Origin: Lachnospiraceae bacterium
GTDB lineage: Bacteria; Bacillota; Clostridia; Lachnospirales; Lachnospiraceae
Length of the DNA: 28,858 bases
Direction: 5' to 3'
NCBI GenBank assembly: GCA_009774235.1
Contig: VSNJ01000038.1
Location: 1 to 28,858 of the forward strand
This document shows positions 7,776-15,123 of the stretch, piece by piece (position 1 is the first letter of the stretch; the number at the start of each line of letters is the position of its first letter). Both the position numbers and the translations under genes were made by a program. The notes beneath the pieces are model-generated. The model did not search any database and was not told the DNA's origin. It was given only the letters and a program-made list of their open reading frames with translations.

Positions 7776-9229
7776 TTGCATACATGCCTGCATTATATGA
7801 AGATGAACTCATATACTCATGGTTTGCCAGGTATTTTGCACATATGTACCCATCCTATATAAGTGCATTGGAAGACCTTATGGAAAACAGGAATACAAGG
7901 GCAGATTTTGGATTTATTAACCATCTGGATGCTGGTGCCAGGGAAATAATAACAAAGATAATTCCAATGGAAGAGTTAATAATGGGACATACAATGTTTC
8001 CATCTTACAGGTTTGTTGGGCATGGAAGGCTCTCTAATGCACTGGAATCAATGGCAAATACAGAAGAGGATGTACACAGGTTATTGCCCGTCTCCAAGAA
8101 CAGGACAAATGGGCAGGTCCATTATATCAATTACTGCCCACTGTGTGCAACAGAGGCAAGGGAAACATATGGCGAGGCATATTGGACAAGACAGGCAAAT
8201 ATAAGGGGTATTGATATTTGTGCAAAGCATAAATGCAGACTCAGGAATACAAATATAGAAATATCAGGAAAACAATCTGCAAGGTTATATGTTGCAGAAG
8301 AAGAAATAAATGATACAGTTCCTGAACTGGTGGAGGATAGCTTGGAATTACATCTGTCAGAATATATAACAGATGTGTTCCAGTCACCTGTATATATGGA
8401 TAATACAGTTGGTATTGGAGAATTCCTGAATTCTAGGCTGGAAGGGACTAAATATCTGAGTACAAGGGGAAAAATGAGGAATATTACCCTGTTGTTTAAT
8501 GAATTTATGGAATTTTACAAAGAACTACCAAACCAAGGAATTACCAAGTTAAGCCAGATGCAAAAGGTATTTACAGGGTACAGGTGGGATTTCTATGAAG
8601 TATGCCAGATAGCATATTTTTTAGGAATAAATGTAGATGATCTGGTTAATCCAAGATTGCCAGATATATCACAAACAGAAATATTTAATGAGAAAGTTGC
8701 AAGGCTGTATGATGCAGGATTGGGATGCCATAGGATTGCAAGAGAAATGGGATGTAGTTCTTCTACAGCAAGGAATGCAAACAGGATAAAGCTTAAAGCA
8801 GAACATGATTATTCTGGTAGAAAGGGAATCAAGAGGGATGACTGGAAGCAGATGGATAAGGAGATGTTGCAGCAGGTCCGTGATACTTGTAAACAGATTT
8901 ATTATAATGATGGAGGAAGACCTGGGCATGTTACTGTAAATGCAGTATGCAGGGCTTTAGGTTTTCCAGATAAAAGATTTGATTATCTGCCCAAATGCAG
9001 GAAAGTAATATACGGGTATGAAGAAAAAAAGGAGGTTTACTGGGCTAGGGAGGTTGTGTGGTGCTATCAGGATTTGATGGGAAGCAAGGGAGAGGAGGAT
9101 ATCAGGTGGAGGGACATCAGGAATATTACTAACTTGAGAAAAGATAATTTTATAGCATCATTTCCATATCTGGAGCAATTTGCAGATATGGAGACAGCAG
9201 GCAAGATAAAAAGTTTGTTGCCAATTTAG
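7772..9229 (+). CDS. tnsD: TnsD/TniQ-type target-site selector
   Basis: A 485-residue TniQ-family protein. The N-terminal TniQ domain begins with the typical LYEDELIYSWFARY and carries a zinc site of C122, C125, C150 and H153. A helix-turn-helix lies at about 309-338 (IAREMGCSSSTARNANR) and a C-terminal DNA-binding extension follows. TnsD proteins bind a defined attachment site and recruit TnsC. I cannot tell which target this one reads. The gene begins at GTG 7772, overlapping the tnsC stop; ATG 7784 is an alternative that loses four residues. There is no second tniQ, tnsE or Cas gene nearby, so this is not a CRISPR-guided version in this window. Confidence 0.88.
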   Translation: MIAYMPALYEDELIYSWFARYFAHMYPSYISALEDLMENRNTRADFGFINHLDAGAREIITKIIPMEELIMGHTMFPSYRFVGHGRLSNALESMANTEEDVHRLLPVSKNRTNGQVHYINYCPLCATEARETYGEAYWTRQANIRGIDICAKHKCRLRNTNIEISGKQSARLYVAEEEINDTVPELVEDSLELHLSEYITDVFQSPVYMDNTVGIGEFLNSRLEGTKYLSTRGKMRNITLLFNEFMEFYKELPNQGITKLSQMQKVFTGYRWDFYEVCQIAYFLGINVDDLVNPRLPDISQTEIFNEKVARLYDAGLGCHRIAREMGCSSSTARNANRIKLKAEHDYSGRKGIKRDDWKQMDKEMLQQVRDTCKQIYYNDGGRPGHVTVNAVCRALGFPDKRFDYLPKCRKVIYGYEEKKEVYWAREVVWCYQDLMGSKGEEDIRWRDIRNITNLRKDNFIASFPYLEQFADMETAGKIKSLLPI

Positions 9230-9582
9230 ATTCCACATGATCTTTTAAAATGTAAAAAGCAAATTTATTGAAATCTAAGAAGTTAGTATAATTTGATTCC
9301 AGAAGAAGATATGGGTTTTGGAACCGATATTGCATTGTTTCATTCACTACGATAAAATTACTGGAATGAAAGAAAAAATTAACTGGAAAATTGACAACTT
9401 TTGAAGATGGAACAGACCTGCAATCCAAAGTTTTGGATCTGCTGGATTACATGTTATGAATCTAAGTCCGTGTCTGACTATGGAACATCAGGTGAAAAAC
9501 TTATTCTGTTATCAGGATAATGACCTGCAGCCAGAGAAGAATCAAATTTTTCTTTCCATTACAGTAATCTTTTTATATAAAA

Positions 9583-9640
9583 CTGAGGGTGGTGGTAAAA
9601 AACCACCACTCTCAGGGAATATATTATTAGATAATATATT
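9583..9640. repeat. Paired hairpins in repeat copy A
   Basis: A 14-bp stem joins 9583-9596 (CTGAGGGTGGTGGT) to 9602-9615 around an A-rich loop. It is followed at once by a perfect AT-rich hairpin, AATATATTAT (9618-9627) with ATAATATATT (9631-9640). An AAGGAGAG sequence and an ATG follow. The same structures recur without change in copy B at 10451-10508. Confidence 0.8.
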
Positions 9641-9656
9641 ATTAAGGAGAGCTGGG

Positions 9657-9716
9657 ATGGCTCAAACCCTTATAGAATGGTGCTTTGGGAGAATGTGGGA
9701 ATACAGTACCACATAA
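9657..9716 (+). CDS. Possible 19-residue leader peptide
   Basis: ATG at 9657 follows AAGGAGAG at near-ideal spacing and opens a frame for MAQTLIEWCFGRMWEYSTT before TAA. In repeat copy B the same start (10525) gives MAQTLIKWGFEGM and then a stop, and in the third copy the ATG is gone. The iterons overlap the end of the frame. Either this is a tiny translated leader behind the hairpins or a chance frame in a conserved DNA element; the loss in copy C favours the second. Confidence 0.25.
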   Translation: MAQTLIEWCFGRMWEYSTT

Positions 9717-9775
9717 ATTTACTACAGTACTCCATAATAAATTACAGTACTCCATAAATTTACTACAGTATTCCA
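9702..9775 (+). repeat. Iteron array A, four TACAGTACT repeats
   Basis: The core TACAGTAC(C/T) or a close match begins at 9702, 9723, 9743 and 9764, giving steps of 21, 20 and 21 bp, about two helical turns, so that a protein would bind all sites on one face. The extended unit is roughly TTACTACAGTACTCCATAAA. The same spacing recurs in arrays B and C. Confidence 0.85.
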
Positions 9776-10390
9776 TAATCAGGCAGAGGGCAGTGCTTGC
9801 AATGCTGGAAGCAGAAACCTGAAGGTATAAAAGTTTATTTTGCCACTGTAAAGTTAAAGAACTTGCAGGAGTGTACCTGGACCAGTAATTTCCCAAGTAT
9901 CCAGACTGTTCCAATAAAGCAGATTTTAGTTTGAAGTACAGAAGTGTATATCCATACAACGGTTGTATTATATACAATAAATCTAAATTGGTGGCTGGCA
10001 GGGATTCCTGCGGGGATAAAAGGTCTGGTATTGTCAGAAAGGTATTTGGTGTGCAAGGAATTCAAGTTATCCTGACAAAGCAATTTTTTGTTTATGCAGG
10101 GAAGTGAAGCAGCCCTTCTGTTGCATGTAGCACTATTTATAATGATGAGGGTACATTGTAAACTGGAACAGGCTTGCATTCCCAAGGTTTTATGCCTGCC
10201 GGAATACATATTATGAATCCAGCTTCGTGGCTGGCAGGGAGACATCAAGTGGAAAATTTATCATGCTGTTTGGAAAATAAATGCAGATGAACCAGAGAGC
10301 TTTCCTGGTATTCATGAAATTACTGAGAGATGGCTGCCTGTCTTAATATCCAGGAATCAAAATAATTTATTTCCTTAGATGCCATGCTGT

Positions 10391-10542
10391 ACCTGCAGCC
10401 AGAGAAGAATCAAATTTTTCTTTCCATTACAGTAATCTTTTTATATAAAACTGAGGGTGGTGGTAAAAAACCACCACTCTCAGGGAATATATTATTAGAT
10501 AATATATTATTAAGGAGAGCTGGGATGGCTCAAACCCTTATA
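10391..10542 (+). repeat. 152-bp perfect direct repeat, copy B
   Basis: Identical to 9523-9674 as read by eye, at an offset of 868 bp. The flanks are only partly similar, so either the core is under selection or it was recently homogenised. It carries the paired hairpins and the AAGGAGAG-ATG segment. Confidence 0.85.
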
Positions 10543-10569
10543 AAATGGGGCTTTGAGGGAATGTGAAAA

Positions 10570-10643
10570 TACAGTACCACATATATTTACTACAGTACTC
10601 CGAAATAAATTACAGTACTCCATAAATTTACTACAGTACTCCA
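10570..10643 (+). repeat. Iteron array B, four TACAGTACT repeats
   Basis: Cores begin at 10570, 10591, 10611 and 10632, with steps of 21, 20 and 21 bp, exactly as in array A. Two of the four units differ slightly from those of array A in their spacer bases, so the spacing is better kept than the sequence. Confidence 0.85.
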
Positions 10644-10864
10644 TATGCAAGGGTAATACTTACAATGCCAGAGGGATATAAGCATATATGAGGGTTAGTA
10701 TTTGCAAGGGGGGAGTTATTGGATCAAAGGAATACTGGTTCTTATATTTGTAAAAGGCTACAGGATAACATATCTGGTTGTGGAACATATATATTATGCA
10801 GATATGATTCTATTTCTGCAAAAAAATTGTCTGGAGAGCTATCTGGTATAATAACTATGTAACA

Positions 10865-11371
10865 ATGAGAAGGGATTTATGTGTCACTTCAAATTTACAC
10901 ATGGATAAGGAAAGGATGGTGTCCAAGATGATGAACAGTGTTATTGGACTAAAAGAGTGTGGCTTACCGATGGATGACAGTCTGAGGGGACTGAGGCTCA
11001 AAAAGTATCCTCTGCAGCTTGATGAAAATATACTTATTTTTGACAGGCTGGAAGCAGATGGTATCCTGCTTCTGTATGAGTATACTGGAGGGGGACTTTA
11101 TCTTCCAGTGACTCTCTATGAATTGGAAGACTGTGAAAATGCAGTATTAGTAGCAGGGATAGCAGTATCAGTTTTTGCCAGTGAAAAACTGGTATATGTC
11201 AATAAATATTTTAGTCAGTCAGGATATGAAGAATACATATCCATCCTGCTTGGCTATACTGATGTATTTGCAAAGTTTTATGGCTATGGCAGTAGCATTC
11301 TGGATTTGAGGAAGGGTATTAACAGTAAGGAGATAAGACACTGCAGATGTCTTGATTTCAAATATTGGTAA
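10865..11371 (+). CDS. Hypothetical protein
   Basis: I do not recognise this 168-residue protein. It is soluble, has alternating hydrophobic strands in the middle (ENILIFDRLEADGILLLYEY, then VLVAGIAVSVFASEKLVYV) and a basic, Cys-containing end. No ribosome binding site precedes ATG 10865; starts at 10916 or 10928, behind AAGGA-like bases, are possible and would remove 17 or 21 residues. It lies just after the second iteron element, and a clear terminator follows the stop at 11397, which supports a real gene. It converges with the primase-like gene. A link to replication control is only a guess from position. Confidence 0.55.
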   Translation: MRRDLCVTSNLHMDKERMVSKMMNSVIGLKECGLPMDDSLRGLRLKKYPLQLDENILIFDRLEADGILLLYEYTGGGLYLPVTLYELEDCENAVLVAGIAVSVFASEKLVYVNKYFSQSGYEEYISILLGYTDVFAKFYGYGSSILDLRKGINSKEIRHCRCLDFKYW

Positions 11372-11396
11372 CAGTTAGTGTATATATAGAAATGGG

Positions 11397-11439
11397 CTCT
11401 GGCATTGCAGAAACAGAAGCTGCTTTGCCAGAGTTTCTT
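11397..11439 (+). terminator. Terminator after the hypothetical gene
   Basis: CTCTGGCA (11397-11404) pairs with TGCCAGAG (11426-11433), and inside it GCAG pairs with CTGC. TTTCTTAT follows. It sits 25 bases after the stop of the 10865 gene. Confidence 0.65.
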
Positions 11440-11495
11440 ATATTGCAATATATTAATGGTATTTATAGAAAAAGTTATAAACTGTTGGAATAAGG

Positions 11496-11522
11496 AAAGC
11501 CTTGCTTTTTAAACAAGGCTTT
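11496..11522. terminator. Hairpin between convergent genes
   Basis: A perfect AAAGCCTTG / CAAGGCTTT stem (11496-11504 and 11514-11522) with a T/A-rich loop. It lies between the 10865 gene and the primase-like gene, which converge here. Long U-tracts are absent on both strands, so it may be a weak bidirectional terminator. Confidence 0.4.
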
Positions 11523-11607
11523 GGAATCATGGATATATATTACTTGTACATTTACTTTACAAATTACTATAATGATGAAAAAATTTAACCGGAACAAGGA
11601 AAAGCAA

Positions 11608-12492
11608 TTACCCAGCAGCATTCTGGTTTCTGTTTAAGGCCTGCAGGTCTTCGTTCCAGTCTTTGTTTATAGGAAGAATATACTCTAACTCGGAATTTCT
11701 GTCCCTGCATTTCTGACCAGCTGCATCATTATCAACAGCGAGTACAATATCCAGTTTTGAATCTTTCAGCCTGTCTATTGCAGGCTGTTTGGCCACCCCA
11801 GCAATGCTTATGTAATAAGCTTCTTCCTGTTCTCCTTGAATCTTATGTAATTCATACAGACTTATAGCATCAATAGCTGCTTCGCAGATATAAGCTTTAG
11901 CTGCATTTTTTGAAGTCCGGAACCACCAGAATCCATCATGTCTGCTATTTGGGACTATTCCATGGAAAGGTTTGCCAAAAGTGTAAGTACCACGGAGTTC
12001 TGCAAAGTCTTTTTCCATATTAATAAAAACAATGTTATTTCTGCTTTTTTCCTGGTACATCTTTTTTTGCCCTACCAGCATCTGGATTGTTTCAGTAGAA
12101 ATGCCACGACTTTTCAGATAAGCAAAAAGATTTTTATACCTGCCATTTACAGGCTCAGGGAATTGTGGTGGTACATTTTCTATACCATCCTGTTGGCTGG
12201 TATCTACAGGCTGGGATATTGCAGATGCTGGAACATCTGATAATGCCTGTACTGCATTAATAAAATCAAATCCCATGTGTTTAATTAGAAAATCTATGGA
12301 ATTCCCTGTTTCTTTAGTTGCAAAATCCTTATATCCATTATAACCTTTTTTTATCGAAATGCTGTGGTTATCCACTGGTCTGATGCTGTCACCTTCATGC
12401 TTAAAGTTAAAATCATAATATTGTACTAAAAAATCATACAGGTCTGCACACCTTGCAGATGCAGCCTGTTCTTTTGAAACATTAGTAGCCAT
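11608..12492 (-). CDS. Primase-like DUF3991/TOPRIM protein
   Basis: A 294-residue protein resembling plasmid and mobile-element primases. The N-terminal third (SIRPVDNHSISIKKGYNGYKDFATKETG, then FLIKHMGFDFINAVQAL; split here by context) has the shape of a CHC2-type primase domain, but the zinc-binding Cys/His set is absent. The C-terminal half is a TOPRIM domain: the acidic YICEAAIDA segment and VLAVDNDAAGQ with the DxD pair. It should synthesise or help place primers at the replication fork. The start is ATG 12492, eight bases after AGGAGG; the frame extends to GTG 12501, but that codon touches the binding site. It lies 38 bp after the helicase gene in the same direction. Confidence 0.75.
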   Translation of the reverse strand: MATNVSKEQAASARCADLYDFLVQYYDFNFKHEGDSIRPVDNHSISIKKGYNGYKDFATKETGNSIDFLIKHMGFDFINAVQALSDVPASAISQPVDTSQQDGIENVPPQFPEPVNGRYKNLFAYLKSRGISTETIQMLVGQKKMYQEKSRNNIVFINMEKDFAELRGTYTFGKPFHGIVPNSRHDGFWWFRTSKNAAKAYICEAAIDAISLYELHKIQGEQEEAYYISIAGVAKQPAIDRLKDSKLDIVLAVDNDAAGQKCRDRNSELEYILPINKDWNEDLQALNRNQNAAG

Positions 12493-12530
12493 ATAAAACA
12501 CCTCCTATTACTAATATGGTTGAAAAAACA

Positions 12531-13604
12531 TTATATAGACCATGGCAGCTCATATCCTTCAGGGACTGTCATAAATCCATCAGTGTCAGTATCACTGCCA
12601 TAAGTATCGCTGATATCTAATCCAGTTAAGTCTGGCTTAAACCAGTCATATTTGGGGTAGTAATCAAACTGGCAGGTATATGAGCTGACACCAAACCTGT
12701 TTTTTAGACAAATTAATTCAATTTTTCTTGGGACTGCTTTTTTAGCTTCTATAATTTTTTGTCTTTTTTCATTAATCTTGTTCTGCTGGGTAAATGGTTC
12801 GTTGTGTATGCACTGCAGCTGTAAGCCCCATAACACATCTGCTGTATACTCAATTCCACCTGACTCTTTAAATGATTCAAAATCTATTGCTGTCATATAA
12901 TTCTGACGGTTGAGGGAAGATATAACAATCATGGTAAGCTGGTTGTCAGTCTGCAGCACCTTTAACCTACGGACATGGTAATCTACCAAATCTTTGGTTG
13001 TCATTTTGGACTCAGGGCTTGGCTGGATTACCTGCAGGTAATCAATGATGACTACTGGCTTTACATTGTTCTGTTTAATATATTCATGGACTGTATTGGC
13101 TATATCATCTATCGTTGCACGAAAGCTGCACTCAACGATTGTCATTTTGTCTGAGTATATTTTGCATTTATTAATGGCTGATGCAATCAGGGAATCTGAT
13201 AAGTCAGCCCTCCTGACCTGAAGGGAAGACAATCCATTTTTTTGGTCTTCCTGTGCCATAGTCCTTGCAATGCTTTTTGATGCAAGCTCCAGAATAGATT
13301 GTTCTAAACTGAAAAATAATACATGATTACCAGCTTCTGCCATCTGGTCGCCCATCTGATGGATGAAAGTAGTTTTACCCAAAGAAGATATTGCCCCAAT
13401 GACATAAAGACCTGGATACAAGTTTGTAATGGCATCAATGTTGGCATATCCTGACTTTAGTTTTCCACCCTTTTTAAAGTTTTCAACATCAGATGCAAAC
13501 TGATTTTCATAATAATCAGCCATATTTGTTTTCTTAATGGATGATGCAGTACCAGCAGCCTGGGCTGCAGGTTCTGATGCAGGAGAAGTTAATTGTTCTT
13601 CCAT
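12531..13604 (-). CDS. DnaB-like replicative helicase (RecA-fold domain)
   Basis: A 357-residue helicase of the DnaB C-terminal type. Walker A is GAISSLGKT (70-78, K77), the acidic H1a position is E101 in FFSLEQS, Walker B is VVIIDYLQ (D188), and the VISSLNRQNY segment fits motif H4. The N-terminal DnaB domain that contacts primase is replaced by a short, Ala- and Ser-rich stretch of about 30 residues, so loader or primase contacts may be unusual. GGAGG lies seven bases before ATG 13604. Upstream sit the iteron element C and the initiator gene, and downstream the primase-like gene, which together make a plasmid-type replication module. Confidence 0.85.
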   Translation of the reverse strand: MEEQLTSPASEPAAQAAGTASSIKKTNMADYYENQFASDVENFKKGGKLKSGYANIDAITNLYPGLYVIGAISSLGKTTFIHQMGDQMAEAGNHVLFFSLEQSILELASKSIARTMAQEDQKNGLSSLQVRRADLSDSLIASAINKCKIYSDKMTIVECSFRATIDDIANTVHEYIKQNNVKPVVIIDYLQVIQPSPESKMTTKDLVDYHVRRLKVLQTDNQLTMIVISSLNRQNYMTAIDFESFKESGGIEYTADVLWGLQLQCIHNEPFTQQNKINEKRQKIIEAKKAVPRKIELICLKNRFGVSSYTCQFDYYPKYDWFKPDLTGLDISDTYGSDTDTDGFMTVPEGYELPWSI

Positions 13605-13647
13605 GTTTGTACCTCCTTGTTTTTTATAAAATAGATTTTATTTTTTC

Positions 13648-13707
13648 AATATTGTAATGTGAGGCTGGCTAAAAAGTAAATTGCAAGCCTCACAGCATTA
13701 CAATATT
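13648..13707. repeat. Long stem-loop between rep and helicase genes
   Basis: A 12-bp perfect outer stem, AATATTGTAATG (13648-13659) with CATTACAATATT (13696-13707), continues into TGAGGCT (13660-13666) with AGCCTCA (13686-13692), broken only by a CAG bulge. The arms contain the TACAATATT form of the iteron, which recurs at 13782. It lies upstream of the helicase ribosome binding site and could act on DNA (initiator binding, origin melting) or as an attenuator in the rep-helicase transcript. Confidence 0.75.
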
Positions 13708-13737
13708 AGATAGTATAATAACAGGCAGTGGTTTTGC

Positions 13738-13855
13738 ACCTCAAACTTTTGCAAAATGGGTGCTTGGTAGAAATCTGGCATTACAATATTTTGAAAATTT
13801 ATTACACTGCCAAAAAGTAAATTACAGTACTCTTTCAAAGTTACTATAATACTAT
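13738..13855 (+). repeat. Iteron element C, diverged third copy
   Basis: CCTCAAACTTTTGCAAAATG and the GGGTGCTTGGTAGAA that follows align with the GCTCAAACCCTTATAGAATG and GTGCTTTGGGAGAA of copies A and B, in the same orientation and also preceded by a hairpin. Iteron-like cores follow at 13782 (TACAATATT), 13803 (TACACTGCC), 13823 (TACAGTACT) and 13845 (TATAATACT), giving steps of 21, 20 and 22 bp. The last unit touches the stop codon of the initiator gene. Confidence 0.75.
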
Positions 13856-15123
13856 TCAAATAACTGGAATTTTTCGTTTGTGCCTTCATGTGGGAATTTG
13901 AATACTTTGTCCAACTTCGAGGATGTTGGAACATTTTCAGGTTTAGGAAGTTGTAATTTTATATATTTCTTTTTAAGTGCTGTCCTTGTATCCAGCAGTT
14001 CCCAGGCTTTAGAAAATGCTCTTTTTAGAAGAAGATTCTTGTTGCTGGTCTTCTGTCCGTTCAAACTGTGTTTTAATAAACATGTCCTGTTAATGATGTT
14101 TTCTGTCTTGATATGTGCTCCCATGTCTCCAGCTTCTTCAATTAGTGTCACTATTATAAGTGCAATCTCAACAGCCTTCTTATTTCTTTCCTGTGAAATT
14201 GCTCTGTCCACAAGGAATGAATAGCTGGCAACTTTCTCAAGTTTGCCATTTTTATTTTTTTTGATTCTTGCTCTATGTATTACTGAGATAAGTTTTGTCA
14301 TATAAGGACTTCTGAAATGAAAGGTATTGCTGGCAGGGTCATATCCATAGTCTGTTAATACAGGAAGGATAAGCTGGTTTGGTGTACCTGGATTGATAAC
14401 TCCTGCCATTCTTCCAAACAGTGCCATATTATCATTCAAGATTGATGCACTCTCTGATTTCCAGTCAGAATTTTTAACTTCCTCATCCTCCTGTCCGTTA
14501 TCATTTGAAACATTTCCATCAGTTTTTTTCTTTTTTGATTTTGACTTTCTAAAGCGGCCAGCAAGGTCAGGATAATACACTGTAAATTCCTCATCTTTGC
14601 ATTCGTTCTTTGAATCATTTTCAAATTTGTACAGTATAACACCAAATAGTTCAGACAGCAGGGGAAAATTAATTTTTTCAATGCCATCATCTGTGGACAG
14701 TTTGGTTACTTCGTCATAACTTGCTATTTGTCCATTCAAATACAGGATCTTATCCTCATATTCTAATTTGCTGTTGACAGGAAGCAGCAGAAGGTGGGCA
14801 GAGCTGTCGTTATTTATTGTTAGTGCACTCCTGTAATCTTTAAGTGTGACTACAGGCAGGTAGTCAGGCATTTTATCAATTTTTCCTGCCTTTGCTTTTG
14901 TCCTATAAATTCCTCTTCTCTTTTTTTCTGTTATTTCTTCTTCTTTTGCTACCATAGAAAAAGTGTTGTTATCAACATTTGTTGTTTCAGTTGCTGTATC
15001 TGCATCCTGTGACAGTTTGGATGCAGGTACAGGTTTTCTTTTTCTTTCTGCTGCTTCCTTTTCTTTTGTTTCTGTAAAAAGATTACTGACAGCATCCTTT
15101 GTTGTTTCCATCTCTTTTTTCAT
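13852..15123 (-). CDS. Putative replication initiator protein
   Basis: A 423-residue, very charged protein. The first 90 residues are Lys/Glu-rich and probably disordered. Two folded parts seem to follow, separated by a Lys-rich and acidic linker (SKSKKKKTDG near 200). The C-terminal half (SPYMTKLISVIHRARIKKN, then a long helical region ending in KFPHEG) could be winged-helix. I do not recognise a named Rep family with confidence; the role is inferred from the iterons at its 3' end and the helicase and primase-like genes behind it. The start is ATG 15123 with GGGAGGT seven bases before it; a nine-residue upstream extension reads through that site and is unlikely. Confidence 0.6.
   Translation of the reverse strand: MKKEMETTKDAVSNLFTETKEKEAAERKRKPVPASKLSQDADTATETTNVDNNTFSMVAKEEEITEKKRRGIYRTKAKAGKIDKMPDYLPVVTLKDYRSALTINNDSSAHLLLLPVNSKLEYEDKILYLNGQIASYDEVTKLSTDDGIEKINFPLLSELFGVILYKFENDSKNECKDEEFTVYYPDLAGRFRKSKSKKKKTDGNVSNDNGQEDEEVKNSDWKSESASILNDNMALFGRMAGVINPGTPNQLILPVLTDYGYDPASNTFHFRSPYMTKLISVIHRARIKKNKNGKLEKVASYSFLVDRAISQERNKKAVEIALIIVTLIEEAGDMGAHIKTENIINRTCLLKHSLNGQKTSNKNLLLKRAFSKAWELLDTRTALKKKYIKLQLPKPENVPTSSKLDKVFKFPHEGTNEKFQLFE

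Larger units (their letters stand above)
9230..10864. other. 1.6 kb gene-poor region with duplicated iteron elements
   Basis: No long gene is supported. Two large direct repeats (about 9400-9782 and 10155-10650) fill most of the stretch. Their central 152 bp are identical (9523-9674 and 10391-10542), while the outer parts have diverged and the second copy carries an insertion near 10260-10390. A weak echo (GAGAGCTATCTGGTAT near 10834) suggests a further decayed copy. Frames on either strand in this region change between copies and lack ribosome binding sites. The likely roles are replication, incompatibility or copy control, judged by the iterons. Confidence 0.65.

Noticed and set aside
9642..10248. 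Minus-strand frames of 111 and 137 residues
   Set aside because: They cross the repeat elements, overlap each other, lack ribosome binding sites and are not kept in the second repeat copy.
9702..13855. TnsB binding sites marking the Tn7-like ends
   Set aside because: Four phased repeats resemble a Tn7 right end, but all three arrays have the same orientation, none shows a TGT...ACA terminus, and one abuts the rep gene.
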